Shown here: in pieces, positions 34,865 to 47,012 of the stretch
Layout: the number at the start of each line of letters is the position of its first letter
Position numbering within the stretch: position 1 is the first letter of the stretch
NCBI GenBank assembly: GCA_009760885.1
Contig: CM019707.1
Span: forward strand, 31,437,602 to 31,501,601
Source: Achatina immaculata
Taxonomy: Eukaryota; Mollusca; Gastropoda; Stylommatophora; Achatinidae
DNA length: 64,000 nucleotides
Direction of reading: 5' to 3'
Made by a program: the position numbers and the translations under genes
The notes under the pieces: model-generated
Databases searched by the model: none
What the model saw: the letters and a program-made list of their open reading frames with translations, nothing else
Told to the model about the DNA's origin: nothing

Positions 34865-35420
34865 TTTAGTCAATGAGTGTTTTAGTATAAACGAGGGAGT
34901 AATTCTTGTAAGATGGAGTGTCTTAGTATAAACGAAGGAGTAATTCTTGGAAGATGGAGTGTCTTAGTATAAACGAGGGAGTAATTCTTGGAAGATGGAG
35001 TGTCTTAGTATAAATGAGGGCGTAATTCTTGTAGGAACGAGTGTTTTTATTAGTATAAACGAGGGCGTAATTCTTGTAGGAACGAGTGTTTTTATTAGTA
35101 TAAACGAGGGAGTAATTTTGTAAGCTGAAGTATTTTTAATTGGTATAAACTAAACAAGGGCGTAGCTCTTCTATGATGGAGTGTTTTTATTGGTATGAAC
35201 GAAAGTGTAACGGTTCTGCAGAAGTGACAATTGTACTGGGTGGGTATAAAGTAGGCTGAACTGTTCTGCAAAACTTAAGTGTTTAGTCGGTATAAAAGTG
35301 AATGTAACGGCTCTAGATACGGAATGTTTTACTTGGTATAAATGAGAATGTATTTTCTCACCAGAAGGAGAATTTTAGCATAAATGAGGGTATTATCTCT
35401 AAAAAAAAAAGTATTTTCAT
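34862..35420. repeat. ~41-bp degenerate minisatellite (AGTATAAACGAGGGAGTAAT)
   Basis: About a dozen units. The left five are nearly identical and those right of 35100 are increasingly diverged. Confidence 0.88.
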
Positions 35421-35639
35421 TTAGCATAAACGGTTCAAAGGACTGTTATTGCCGGAGGTGGGGTGGAGGATACGCTCTCCACTCCAATGGCGTGCGTCTC
35501 AAATAGCCTCTGACAGTCAAGTCCAGCTCCTGGCTTTCTCGTGGCAGAACTGTTTAAACTGACAGAAGAAGGGGCGAAGGCGAATACCTGGCGCCTGAAA
35601 ACCAGACGCTTCAGGTGGATGAGAGTCATATTTGGTACT

Positions 35640-37230
35640 CATCTACCGCTGCTGGCGAAATTCTTCAGCTGCCGTGTGTGGAGTGGAGCTCCTCCCAGCA
35701 AATGAAGAAAGCTGCAAATGGGGTTGCCGTGCGACACCACTGTTGAAAAGGTGAAAGAAAGGAATAAGCGAAGTAAACATTAGTCACATCACGGCACCTC
35801 TGGTCTGGGGGTCCTAAGTGGATTCATATCGGGCAAAATCCAGAGGTTAAGACACTGCTGGCGTGATTCTTCGGATGCCGCGCGTGGAGTGAAGCTCCTC
35901 CCAGCCAAGGAAGAAAATGCGAAAAAGAAATTAGGGTTGCCGTGCGGCGCCGATGTGAAAAGGTGATGAGAAGGACAAAGTGAAGCTTAATCGGTATGTC
36001 CCATAGTATCGCGGCGAGAGCTACTCATACCACGGCACCTCTGCTCTAGAGGTCGGTCATGTCCTAAACACGCCGATACTCGGATAATATGCCTAAACCG
36101 GCTCAACTCAGGGGTGGAAGTCACTAGTGGCGAGGATTCATCCTCCTGGACAAAAGCTCCGTCTTGGTCATAACTATGAAGGGTAGTGGCCACGACCACA
36201 CAATGCTGAATTCGGAGAAATCGGACCAGGGCAGTCTAGATAGGCAACTTCGTCTTCTTCGTTCGCTTCTACCACCAAGACCGCCCCCTGATCCTACTGA
36301 ATTTACTCCTGTGGTCCTCTTTATGCCCCGTAGTCCCCATGTGGTCCCCGAAAGGACCACACGAGATCCACGAAGGGACCACCAGAGGTTCAGAGCTTCG
36401 CAGGGCTTGACCCTATAATTTTGGTGAGTCTCAGAAGCGGGATTGCGTGACACCGTGGTTTTCGTTGCACCAGTTTAATCTAGAGTTGGACTTTCTCGCC
36501 GGAAAACCTCAGCGTGTTTTGGATATCAATATATCCCCGCTGGGTGAGAGGTGGTTGCCCATCCAGGCTAGAGTTGGACTTTCTCACCGGAAAACGTGGA
36601 CGTGTTTTGGGATACCCGTGTATCCCCGCCGGGTGAGAGGTGATTGCCCATGCAGCCTAGAGTTGGACTTTCTCACCGGAAAACCTCAGCGTGATTAGGA
36701 TACGCATACTTCCCCGTCGGGTGAGAGGTGGTTGCTTATTTAGACTGCCCTGGTCCAGTGTTTCCGACTTCAGCATTTTGTGGTCGTGGCCGCAACCCTT
36801 CCTAGTTGTGACCAAGATGGAGTTTTTGTCCAAGAAGACGAATCCTCGCCACTAGTGACTTCCATCCCTGGGTTGAGCCGGTTTAGGTGTATTATCCCAG
36901 CATGGGCGTGTTTAGGACGTGACCGACCTCTAGAGCAGAGGTACCGTGACATGAGTAACCATCAAGTTTCACCCGTGTGTTAAGCCGGTTTAGGCATATT
37001 TCACCAGTATGGGTGTATATCGGACGTGGCCGTTAGAACAGAGTGGTATGACTACCTCTCGCCGCGATACTACTGGACATACCGATTAAACTTCACTTTA
37101 CCTTTTCCATCATCTTTTCGCATCGGCGCCGCACGGCAACCCTAACTGCTTTTTTGCATTTTCTTCATTGGCATGGAGGCGTTTCTCAACGCGCGGCATC
37201 CGAAGAATCTCTCCAGCAGCGATAGTTGGC
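35640..37230. mobile_element. Foldback-like element with long inverted arms
   Basis: Left arm about 35850-36248 and right arm about 36731-37215 are near-complementary: GACCAGGGCAGTCTAGATAG on the left answers CTATTTAGACTGCCCTGGTC-like sequence on the right. The arms hold internal repeats of 200-230 bp (CTCCTCCCAGC...GGTTGCCGTGCGGCGCC). The 480-bp centre holds three ~88-bp units with GAGTTGGACTTTCTCACCGG. No transposase was seen. A partial copy in reverse orientation lies at 42560-43875. Its class is uncertain. Confidence 0.7.
36481..36737. repeat. ~88-bp tandem repeat in the foldback centre (3 units)
   Basis: Units start with TAGAGTTGGACTTTCTC at 36481, 36570 and 36658 and end with GGTGAGAGGTGGTTGCCCAT. 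The complementary copy at 43375-43640 also has three units. Confidence 0.88.
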
Positions 37231-39224
37231 GGAACAGTCATCTCTCCTTTTCCTAGAAAAATGGGTTTGCCCAACCAGGATCTCCCTTGTGTAAATGGAA
37301 ACGAGGTATTATTATTTTACGATGAAATATCCGGCTCTTAACTTTATGGATGAACGGCTCTGAGTGCTCCTTGCCAAGACACTTCCCCGACCAGTCTTCT
37401 TCTACTTAAGGATATTTTCGGTGATTCCTCCCAAACACCTGATCTTTCATCTCACGGTCCGAAAACCAAGTCGTTCTTAATTCTACCTCCTTTTACGCTT
37501 GTCTTGGCCTTAATGGTTTTTTCGTAGTCTGTCTTATTCACATCTTCCTAGTCAAATGGTCCGTCATCCCTGATCTCTTCTGTATTAGTACCTACACTGT
37601 TAAATTTTAGTTCTTCAGTGTTTACTGCGTAGTCCACATGTGTTACTGTCTCTATCTTATTCTTGTGTGTCTTACTTGCTCCCTAGGTGGTTCGTTGGTT
37701 TTTGTCTACTTCCCTGACTCTGTCCCTTTTCATTTCTTCCAAATGGTTATATCTAAGACGAATTCGATTGGCTCTTTTGTCATTCTTGTCTTGTTTCCTA
37801 TTCGGGAGGAAGCCATTAAGATAAGTTATATGTCGTTTTGTTTGTGTATGTAATCCTCGAAAAAAGGCTCACGCTGAAATATTTCATGTTGTATGTTTTT
37901 CATTTATTCATTCTCATCTTACTCTCATACTTTCTATTCCGTTTTTCTTTTTCTCATTTTACTCACTCTCTCTGCCGTTTTGTAAAACTGCATCATACAC
38001 CTATATTTACCTTTATTATTTGAACCAGTTTTACTGCAGTCGCCATCCCCCCTTTTTTTTTCTTTTGTCCAGACCCCTCTTCCATTTTTTTTTTTTTTTA
38101 AAGAAACCAGCCCTCCGTCCAAGTAGTTTGGTACGAGGCTGTCAAGCCACCTTCTTACCGCCTCATAAAACTCCGGTCAGAAGATTCTTGTTATCACTGT
38201 CTCTCTAATATCGGGGTCTTCAGTCTCGCATCTCTGTTGATCTTCTGTCATACCAGTACTTTACAGTTTTGCAATCCTATAATATTTAATATCTAGTTAA
38301 CCATTATTCTCTGTTGCTGATGATGTATACGTTATCTCGAGGTATAATCTAAGTATTAACCTATGTCTTTACCTCATTTGTTTCTACTGCTCCCTGAAGC
38401 AAGTGATACCCGCAAGCGAATATCTTCTGGGACTGTCATTTTCCCTGGCTGACCTTTCCGGGTGTTTGTATCCGCCATACTGGGCAGATGTTAACGATCG
38501 AGTATCTTCTGGAACTGTCTTGATTCCCGGATTACTGGAATACCTTACGCGTTTTTTACGTCCGCCTGATCCATTCCTATGATGGCACCAGAAATAATGT
38601 CACCGTATACATGTCTTGCTTTTGGCTTCTTAACATCAACTATTCAAACGCAAAAAGGGCAATGGCCCAACCGTAGCCAACGGCAACGCTTGTTTTCAAC
38701 ATCTCAGCTCCGTTTCTACTTTCTTTTTTTTAATTTTTATTATTGCACAAGTTTTATTCGCGGAAGTTTCGTTTCTAGCATCATCAAATTGTGATGTCGT
38801 TTCCATTGAAGAACAACAAAGGTTAAAAAAAAACATCTATTCCTTTTCTTCATTGTCCTTTTTTTTTGGGTTGTTTTTGTCGTTGTCTGTGTCCGAGTTC
38901 CTTCCGTCCTTTCTTGTGTCCTATTAAGGTACATCTCTAAGTGTACTCCCCAAGTCCTTTCATCACTGTTTACCTCTTCTCCTTCTCTGTTTATTTGACT
39001 ATTTGGTGCTCACTTTGTACTTTCCGACATCGACCTGTCCTGTGCGTTTCCTGCGCACATTCCCCAGCCGTACTCTCACACCGCCTTTGCAAACCACGGA
39101 GTCTTTAGAAGAAGAAGATAATCGTGTTGGCTTTGTTACTGTTCTTTCTCCTGCGGGCTGTCAGTAGGACGTTCTTAGACTGCGACTCAGTGAAGGTCTT
39201 ATGGGACCGTGGCTAGCTTGGGTT
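37231..39224. other. Pyrimidine-rich DNA, no gene recognised
   Basis: Long T/C-rich stretches and homopolymer T. Two loosely similar segments containing CGAATATCTTCTGGGACTGT / CGAGTATCTTCTGGAACTGT lie about 80 bp apart near 38415 and 38500. Confidence 0.45.
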
Positions 39225-39239
39225 TACAGTGAGTAGCTC

Positions 39240-39375
39240 GAAGATTCTGCAGACTCCACCACCACTATGGGTCACGGCGAACTCTATCGCCTTAGACAAT
39301 CTAGGCTGGCTACCAGGTGTACTCAAGGAGAAGTGGGACAAGGTCTTGGTCAGCCGTTGTTGGTTGCTGGCACGG
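39240..39375 (+). repeat. Dispersed repeat A, diverged plus-strand fragment
   Basis: CAGACTCCACCACCACTATG through GTGGGACAAGGTCTTGGTCAG follows the repeat A order seen at 44815-44925. Confidence 0.65.
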
Positions 39376-39640
39376 GTCAAGGTCTTGGTAAGTTGTTGGT
39401 TGGTGGCCCGGGACAAAGTCTTAGCCAGTTGTTGTTGGTTGGTGGCCCGGGACAAAGTCTTAGCAAGTTGTTGTTGGCTGCTGGCACGGGACAAAGTCTT
39501 AGCAAGTTGTTGTTGGCTGCTGGCACGGGACAAAGTCTTAGCAAGTTGTTGCTGGCTGCTGGCCCGGGACAAAGTTTTAGCCATTTGTTGTTGGCTGGTG
39601 GCCCAGGACAAAGTCTTGGCCGGCTGTTTCTGGCGCTGGC
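39345..39640. repeat. 36-bp minisatellite grown from the end of dispersed repeat A
   Basis: About eight units of AGCAAGTTGTTGTTGGCTGC and TGGCACGGGACAAAGTCTT. The unit begins in the GGTCTTGGTCAG part of repeat A. Open frames of about 140 codons on both strands are repeat-driven. Confidence 0.9.
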
Positions 39641-39689
39641 CCTTGTGAGTAAAGCTGCGTGTATCGTTTACATAGCTACTAAGAAACAA

Positions 39690-39815
39690 ACATAATCAAA
39701 TAAAAGATATGAAACATAATCAAATAAAAGATATGAAACATACATCAAATAAAATATATGAAACATACATCAAATAAAAGATATGAAACATAATCAAATA
39801 AAAGATATGAAAATA
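39690..39815. repeat. ~22-bp minisatellite (CAAATAAAAGATATGAAACA)
   Basis: Six units with one-base variants. Confidence 0.92.
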
Positions 39816-40592
39816 CCCAGACTTTGTGATCAACTATTTTGCGTAAGAAAGCAATCTCCACGCCACAACAGGCTTATAACAGCTTTGTGAAGTCAAGCAA
39901 AGAGGGTGTTAGAGAGAAATATTCGTCAGTCCCCTTTCTTCCGTATCTGTGCCCCGACAACTAACCCAAGCTGCCGTCCCGGTACGTACGGAATGTCTGC
40001 GCTAATAACCCCAGCATTTGAAACAGTTGAAGCAGCCAAGCTTAACCCCTGAAGGAAACCAGAGCTACTTTTCATCAAATCTGAAAAATCTAAGCACACA
40101 TGAAATGTCTGGGATTATCGCAAAGTCTTGTTTACACAGCAGACTTAATCCCGTCCATGCGGAAATTAGAACCAGGCTTCTGCTGATCTGAGTTAATATG
40201 GAATGAAAAGCGACAGAGTGAAAGAAAAACAAAACAAAACTAAGAGACACTGTTAGTTTCCCATTGATAACTTTATGTCGTGAAAGCCCCTCTTTATTTC
40301 CAAAGCACCAACTGAATGACAACAGAAAGAACTTCTGGCCGTAAAACTTATGTTCAAAACGAAAATTAGAAAGGAAAATGACGGGGAAAGAAATGATCAG
40401 ACTCGAAGAGAAGCGTTGTTCCAAGCCTGGAGCCTCGGACTTTTGAAAAGGCCCTTAGTCTCTGTTTTTTTTCAATTGTTTTCCTTATAAGACAAAATTA
40501 ATTTTTTAAAAATCTGTAAATGTTCCGACTACAGAATTTTGAAAGGGCGGAAAGGGGTTGCGTGAGGGATTGGGGGGGGGGGTGTAGGTATA
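39816..40592. other. No recognised feature
   Basis: Unique-looking sequence. Open frames are short and without motifs. Confidence 0.45.
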
Positions 40593-40806
40593 TATTAACA
40601 GTCTACATCTTAGCAGTCTACATCTTAGCAGTCTACATCTTAGCAGTCTACACCTTGGCAGTCTACATCTTAGCAGTCTACATCTTAGCAGTCTACATCT
40701 TGCCAGTCTACATCTTACCAGTCTACATCTTGGGTTATCTTGACAGTCTTCATCTTGACAGTCAGTATCTTAGTAATCTACATCTTGGCAATCTACATCT
40801 TGGCAA
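40593..40806. repeat. 15-bp minisatellite (CAGTCTACATCTTAG)
   Basis: About 14 units, mostly in register, with CTTGGCA and CTTGACA variants at the right end. Confidence 0.93.
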
Positions 40807-40810
40807 TTTC

Positions 40811-40812
40811 CA

Positions 40813-40877
<65 letters not shown>

Positions 40878-41092
40878 CACTACTACTTCTGCGTCTTCTA
40901 TTACTACTACTACGTCTTATATTGCTACTACTAACACTGCTTCTTTTACTCCTGCTACTACAACTACTACTGCTGCTGCTACTGCTACTAATACTTCTGT
41001 TATTAATAGTACTACTACTAATACTAGTACTACTACTACTACTACTACCACTACTACTACTATACTACTACTACTACTACCACTACTACTAC
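40811..41092. repeat. (TAC)n trinucleotide tract
   Basis: Pure TAC at the left for about 65 bp, then interrupted TAC/TGC/TTC triplets. The apparent Leu- or Tyr-rich frames are artefacts. Confidence 0.96.
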
Positions 41093-41185
41093 TATTTCCC
41101 TTCTTAGTTTCTATCATTATCCTTATAACTTTCTTCATTTACTACTTCTCGCATACTCCGACATGGAGTATTCAACTTTATGCAG

Positions 41186-41372
41186 CGGAGACTAAGATTT
41201 CACATGAAAGGCTATAGGAGACTAAGATTTCACATGAAAGGCTATAGGAGACCAAGATTTCACATGAAAGGCTATAGGAGACTAAGATTTCACATGAAAG
41301 GCTATAGGAGACTAAGATTTCACATGAAAGACTATAGGAGACTAAGATTTCACATGAAAGACTATAGGAGAA
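41186..41372. repeat. 30-bp minisatellite (GAGACTAAGATTTCACATGA)
   Basis: Six units of 30 bp, almost identical, giving a stop-free frame. Confidence 0.95.
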
Positions 41373-41489
41373 AGCCTTTACAGTTGCTTTCTCAACGACT
41401 TCTTGGGTGAACTCAAGGGATGAACTTCTTGGTAAGCTCCACTATCACGGAGAGCACTTTGGCCCTACTTGTTTAATCAGGACATATCA

Positions 41490-41706
41490 AGAGGGACTAT
41501 TATACTGAAGACCCTTCTTGAGGGCAAGATCGAAGGGAAAAGAACAAGAGGACGACATCGGTATAGATGAGTGAACAAACATCAAGAGATGGACAGGGAT
41601 TGGTTTGGCCGAGTGTTCTAAGAAGACAAGATTCAGAAGAGAGTGGAGATTGCATTGGAGCCTAGCTTCCGTGGGGAGACGGCGCGATGATTATTATTAT
41701 TATTAA
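41490..41706 (+). mobile_element. LINE 3' end with (ATT)n tail
   Basis: Encodes a decayed reverse-transcriptase tail (LLEGKIEGKRTRGRHR) and ends in (ATT)n at 41690-41706. Frame breaks are present. Confidence 0.65.
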
Positions 41707-42429
41707 TGAGACTGAAGACAAGTCTGATACCCAGGAGCACGGCAAATTGATGATATAGGTAGAGTCTACGCTAGTTTATTTAAAATACATCCTGTCTGAT
41801 ATAGTCATCTTTGCCCCCACTACATTCCCCAAATATCCGCTGTACAATGATTATCCATGTCACTGACCGTGAAATGTGATCCGGAAATCTCCAAAGTTGA
41901 CCGAGTGATACAGGATATTTGCCGCGTGACTGTCTGACCCCACTTGAAGATATTTGCCGTCGGTGACCCCCCGGCGATACGTGGAGATTTCTTAAGTGAC
42001 CGCTTAGTCCGTTCGGCCGGGCTTTTTATCTGAGCTCACACACCGTGTGATTGACTTTTCCGGAAAGAACAAATTGTAATCACTGTTTGCCCGTGTGTCG
42101 ACTGGACAAGCACTGGGCCTTTTCTTGTTACGTCTGTGGCCTTTTGTTTAGCGATTTACCTGTAAGTATTTTAGTACAGGTGGATGCATTGGTGGACAAG
42201 TCTTGAGAGGGATGGGGGGGGGGGGGAATTGGGAGAAGTCCGATATGAGGATGGAAACAAAGGTTTTCTATACTTACATTATTCTGGAACCTTCCGCAAA
42301 TCCAAACCTGATGTGCTGTACCCGCCAGGTTTCGAACGAGAGCCGCTTAAGTGGCGGCACATTTGACATGGCTAGTGAACCACAGGGGTGGAGTAAAGTA
42401 TTAGAAACAAATTTTGTATGATTCTTATC
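41707..42429. other. No recognised feature
   Basis: Unique-looking sequence with a poly-G run near 42216-42226. Confidence 0.45.
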
Positions 42430-42550
42430 TTATATCCTTCCCGTGCCGTTAAACGTCACATAGGGCTCGCAAAGTAGTTCGCCAATTTTTCCTGTCTTCG
42501 GCGAGTCTTTCAACCTCATCAAAGGATTTTATGCCTTTTAATTTGGCCTT
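42430..42550 (-). mobile_element. LINE 3' end fragment, minus strand
   Basis: Same terminal segment as the block X LINE: on the minus strand it encodes DRKNWRTTLRALCDV followed by a shared 3' UTR (AACGGCACGGGAAGGATATA). It is abruptly joined to foldback-like sequence near 42555. Confidence 0.75.
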
Positions 42551-42559
42551 TGTATGATT

Positions 42560-43875
42560 AGACCTACCACTGTTGGCGAGATCTTCAGCTGCCATGCGTG
42601 GAGCGGTGCTCTTCCCGGCCAATGAAGAAATTTGCAAATGAGGTTGCCGCGCAGCATCACTGCGGAAAAGGTGGTTGAAAGGATAAATCGAAGCAAACAG
42701 TCAAATCACGGCACCTCTGGTCTGGAGGTCGGCCACGTCCTGAGTGCAGTCATATCGGGTGAAATGCATGAACCGGCTTGTCCCAGAGGTTAAGTCACTG
42801 CTGGCTTGACTCTTCAAATGCCGCGCGTGGAGTGAAGCTCCTCCCGGTTAAGGAAGTAAATGCGGAAATAAAGGTTGCTGTGCGGCGCCGATGGGAAAAG
42901 GTGGTGGAAAGTGAAGTTTAACTGGTATGTCCAGTAGTATCGCTACGAGAGCTATACCACGGCGCCTCTGCTCTAGAGGCCGCCTACGTCCGAAATACAC
43001 CTACACTGGTGAAATATGCCTAAACCGGCACACACCAGGGGTGGAACTCGATGGCTAGACATGTCATGCCACCTCCGCTCTAGAGGTCGGTAACGCCTGA
43101 TAAACACACATACTGGTGAATTTTGCCTAAACCGGCTCATACCAGGGGTGAATCTTGAAGGCTATGAATGTCACAGTACCTCTGCCCCAGAGGTCGGTCC
43201 CGTCCCAAACACGCCCATACTGGGAAATGCCTAAACCGGCTCAACCCAGGGGTAGAAGTCACTAGTGGCGAGGATTCGTCCTCCTGGACAAAAGCTCCAT
43301 CCTGGTCACAACAAGGAAGGGTAGCGGCCACGACCGCAAAATGCTGAAGTCGGAGACACTGGACCAGGGAAGTCTAGATAGGCAACCACCTCTCACCCGG
43401 CGGGGATGTCTGCGTATCCTAATCACGCTGAGGTTTTCCGGTGAGAAAGTCCAACTCTGGACTGGATGGGCAACCACCTCTCACCCGGCGGTGATACACG
43501 GGTATCTCAAAACACGTCGAGGTTTTCCGGTGAGAAAGTCCAGCTCTGGCCTGGGTGGGCTAACGCCTCTCACCCAGCGGGGATGCACTGTTATTCCAAA
43601 CACGTCGAGGTCTTCCGGTGAGAAAGTCCAACCCTAGACCAAACTGGTGCAATGAAAACCACGGTGTCACGCAATCCCGCTTCCGAGACCCACCAAGAAT
43701 ACAGGCTAAAGCACTGTGATACTCTGAACCCTTGTGGTCCTTTCGTGGAACTCGTGTGGTCTATTTTGGACCACACAGGGGACCACGGGACCTAACGAGG
43801 ACCACATGCGTGAATTCAGTAGGTTCACAGTGCGGTTTTTGGTGGTAGAAGTGAACGAAGAAGAAGAAGAAGAAG
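42560..43875. mobile_element. Partial foldback-like element, reverse orientation
   Basis: Corresponds to the reverse complement of 36250-37230 plus extra internal arm repeats. It has the arm (CTCTAGAGGTCGG, CTAAACCGGCTCA, CACTAGTGGCGAGGATTCGT), then the three-unit centre, then CACGGTGTCACGCAATCCCG. The second arm is missing after about 43875. Confidence 0.7.
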
Positions 43876-43947
43876 ATTAGACCTGGAAAAAATCGTAGAC
43901 AAAGCACTTTAGCGAGACGTGAGAGAAAGAAAAATCACAAGAGAATT

Positions 43948-44075
43948 ACCTGGGATTCGAACCACGGACTCCTGTAGGACGAGCAGCCGTCCAGCCGCGA
44001 GAGAACAGCGTGCTATCGACTTGGCCAACTAGCACCCAGAGAACAGCGTGCTATCGACTTAGCCAACTAGCACCC
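43948..44075 (-). mobile_element. tRNA-like SINE head, minus strand, with partial internal duplication
   Basis: The minus strand has GCTAGTTGGCCAAGTCGATA (A-box-like) and GTGGTTCGAATCCC (B-box) about 75 bp apart. The A-box half is repeated once (GAACAGCGTGCTATCGACTT twice). I cannot fold it into a convincing tRNA. Confidence 0.55.
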
Positions 44076-44349
44076 CTAATAAAAAATTTATAAAAAAATT
44101 GTTCCTTAAAAACACAGGGGTGAAGGAGAAGTTCGGGGAAAGGAAATGGCGGGAGGATGGGTGGTTTTGGGGTGGGGGTGGTGTCAGAACCAAATCAGCA
44201 AAAACAACCACCCAAAAAAAAATGAGGGCATTAGCGATGTGAACATACGACAGCCAGTGCGTGCTCTAAGGTTTTTGGTCCGTGTTCACAATTTTGAATT
44301 CGTGTGCAAATATATTCTCAAATAAAAAAAAAAAAACATGTGTTTTGTG

Positions 44350-44600
44350 CATCATTCATTCATTCATTCATTTGCATGTCCCTTGCGGAACTTTGCCTCC
44401 CTAATAGCTCTCCTGTAGGCCTCTCGGTTGTGAGCGAGATGGCCTGCTACTGAGGCATCCATTTGCAGATCATCAACGATGCTTTGCAGCCATCTTCACC
44501 TTGGTCTTCCTCTCTTTCTTTTTCCCATTATGTACCCTTCCAAGATGGTCTTCTCTAGATTATCATGACGTTTAATGTGTCCAAAATATTTAATTCAAAA
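44350..44600 (-). mobile_element. LINE 3' end, minus strand, with (ATTC)n tail
   Basis: Reverse complement of the same LINE end as 6060-6456: the minus strand gives a GKRKRGRPR-type tail and the GCAAGGGACATGC terminus, then (GAAT)n at 44354-44371. Confidence 0.75.
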
Positions 44601-44689
44601 TATTTAATTTAATTTTTGTGCATCGTAACTTCAAATTATAGATCATAATTTCAAGTTCTCATAGGAAAACAGAACTGCCTTTAACTGGG

Positions 44690-45005
44690 AGCTGCTGTTT
44701 TTGCAGCCGATACTGTAGAGGTGTTGAGGCACAGCATCTTATCGGCGTGGGAGCGGGTTATGGTAGCGGCTTTTTCAGTCCCGGAGTACAGCTAAAAAGC
44801 AGGGGGTGTGCAACGCTTCTTTAGCAGACTCCACCACCATGGGGACTACGGCGATCCCTGCCCCGTTAGCCAGGCTAGGCCTGTTACTGGAGGTACCACG
44901 GAGAGGTGGGACAGGGTCTTGGTCAGCTATGGTTCGCTAACCCTGACACTGGTATATCAGCTATGGGTCGCTGATTGCCTCATCCGACGGGCGTCTTCAC
45001 CCTCT
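44690..45005 (+). repeat. Dispersed repeat A, plus-strand copy
   Basis: Complete-looking copy: TTTTGCAGCCGATACTGTAG, CAGTCCCGGAGTACAGCTAA, TTCTTTAGCAGACTCCACCA, GGCTAGGCCTGTTACTGGAG, GACAGGGTCTTGGTCAGC, and AGCTATGGGTCGCTGATTGC at the end. Confidence 0.8.
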
Positions 45006-45364
45006 AGAAAAAAAGAATACACTAACTAAAGCCCGAAGAAATCAGGAAAACAAACTCATGTAACACTAACATAGTTTCTTCAGTTCGAACATACCGTAGG
45101 GAAATTTGAAAATAAAAATAGCAACTTTATATGATTGCTATTATTATTATTATTGTGCATGGCATAGAAAATGTAGTGCGTGCCGTGATTCCTGTGTGAG
45201 CTCGACCACGCTGCCGATCAGCTTAGAAAAGAATATCGGCAGCCGGCAGAAAAGTTTTAGGAGAACTAATCTATATTTTAACCAAGACAGTCTTCATCTC
45301 CTTCACCTACGCTCATATGCCTGCTCTTTCCATTCTCCAAGGAAACGAAGGACAAAGAAAATTT

Positions 45365-45640
45365 CATCATCATCATCATCATCATCATCATGTGCCGTGC
45401 CGACTGGCATTGCCTATTATGCTTCTCCAGACTATACGATACTTCGCGCATGCCATCAGCTCAGTTGGTGATCTCCTCTCACACCATCTCGTCAGACTGT
45501 CCAGTATCATTTCTCTTGGTATTCCCTTGGCTCTTCTTCCCTCAGTCTTTCTGTTATAATATTTTCAATGCCCCCTCTTCTCATTGCATGTCCTATGAAA
45601 GTGTATTGTCTCTCTCTTATCTTTTTTTATAAGATTTTTT
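45365..45640 (-). mobile_element. LINE 3' end, minus strand, with (GAT)n tail
   Basis: The minus strand encodes GHAMRRGGIENIITERLREE and, after a frameshift, GIPREMILDSLTRWCERRSP. This is a non-LTR reverse-transcriptase C-terminal pattern. The 3' tail is (GAT)n at 45365-45391. Confidence 0.72.
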
Positions 45641-46084
45641 TTTTATCTTCCGCTCTTCTCAAACATTCCCCATTAGTTATTTTAGATTACTTACCCATAT
45701 TTACTCTATATGAAAAAACGGGAAAAATTATGGGTGAACGTGTCAGTATAAGTGAAGATCAAAGACTGACAAGTTTTCAATCAAGTCTGTAACTTGACAC
45801 TCACAGCTCATCGTCACAAAATTTCGTATTCACAGGGAAAATTGGCTGACTTGAATGCTAGAGATCCTCCCCCCCCTCCCCCCCCCCCCCCCCCCCAAGC
45901 TAGCAAACAATAATTAGTCAAGATCACATTTTTTAAAGGGTAATTATCTCTTATGTGCTCTGATAATATCATAAAAGAGAGTAGGTTGTCATTACAGGTG
46001 AACGCACTCCGTAGCGTCGGTAGTTACTCTTTTAACTGAAATGCTGCATGGGATAGAACACGTAGCCACACGAGTCCAGAAGGC
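45641..46084. other. No recognised feature; poly-C tract
   Basis: Contains an almost pure C run at 45868-45897. Confidence 0.45.
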
Positions 46085-46330
46085 CGAGTCGCTTTCTAGT
46101 CGGTACTTGCCGGATAGTTTATCAGATTTTATGCCAACTCGTCTCTAATGGCCCTCTTGTCTGCTCTGTGCTGCCACCCGAGCTTAATCCTGCCCACCTT
46201 TTCATGTTGTCCATCTATATACCTGTATATGTCACTGTCGTCCTCTCCCTGCTTTTTCCTTCGGGTTTTCCCTTCAAGTATTGCTTTCATTATTTCTCTT
46301 TTCGATTTCAATTCATTTAGCACTTATTTA
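46085..46330 (-). mobile_element. Possible LINE C-terminal remnant, minus strand
   Basis: The minus strand encodes LEGKTRRKKQGEDD then IKLGWQHRADKRAIRDELA, loosely like the ends of LINE polyproteins. Weak; it could be unrelated. Confidence 0.35.
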
Positions 46331-46384
46331 TTTTAATTTATCTCCGGATAGTTCGACCTGTTCTTCTGCATGTATATGAAGACG

Positions 46385-46655
46385 CTGTTCGAACTGGCAA
46401 TCAGCGACCCATAGCTGATGAAGACCCTGTCCCAGTTGTCCGGTGGCACCCCCAGTAATAGTTGCTAATGGCGCAGGGATCGCTGTAGTCCTTATGGTGG
46501 TGGAGTCTTCTAAAGTACAACAGCATACCCCTTGCTCTTTAGCTCTAGTTAGAGATTGAAAAAAATGGCCGCCGTGACGCGCTCCGAAGTCGATATAATG
46601 TGCTTCAAACGTCTTCACCGCATCGTCTGCAGATAACACCATATCGCAGTTCCAG
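46385..46655 (-). repeat. Dispersed repeat A, minus-strand copy
   Basis: Minus orientation of the order seen at 44690-45005 (ATCAGCGACCCATAGCTGAT, CCCAGTAATAG, GTGGTGGAGTCTTCTAAAG, CACCATATCGCAGTTCCAGG). Confidence 0.78.
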
Positions 46656-46661
46656 GGAGAC

Positions 46662-46893
46662 AGAAGAAGAAGAACTTCGAAAAAGAAGAAATTAGAAGAA
46701 GACGACGACGAACTATGAAGAAGAAGAACTAAGAAGAAGAACTAGGAAGAAGAACTAAAAAGAAGAAGAAGAAGAAGAACTAGGAAGAACGAAGAAGAAG
46801 AACTAAGAAAAGGCACTAAGAAGAAGAACTAAGAAGAAGAAGGAGAAGAACTAAGAAGAAGAAGAACTAAGAAGAAGAAGAAGAACTAATTAG
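46662..46893. repeat. (GAA)n / AGAAGAACTA purine tract
   Basis: GAA triplets with regularly placed ACTA interruptions over about 230 bp, directly adjoining a repeat A copy. Confidence 0.94.
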
Positions 46894-47012
46894 AAGATGA
46901 TTTACATTTCAAGGGCCTCAGTTTTCTGTCCTATTTACTTGTCTAGTGCTAGCCTATATACCAAAATAGACCTAGCACTTAACGACTTCTCATTTTCGTT
47001 TGCTGTGCTATA

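Noticed and set aside
40520..41138. Leu-, Tyr- or Val-rich ORFs
   Set aside because: They are translations of the (TAC)n tract and the 15-bp array.
43948..44075. Functional tRNA gene on the minus strand
   Set aside because: B-box and A-box-like words exist, but no consistent cloverleaf could be drawn and the A-box half is duplicated.
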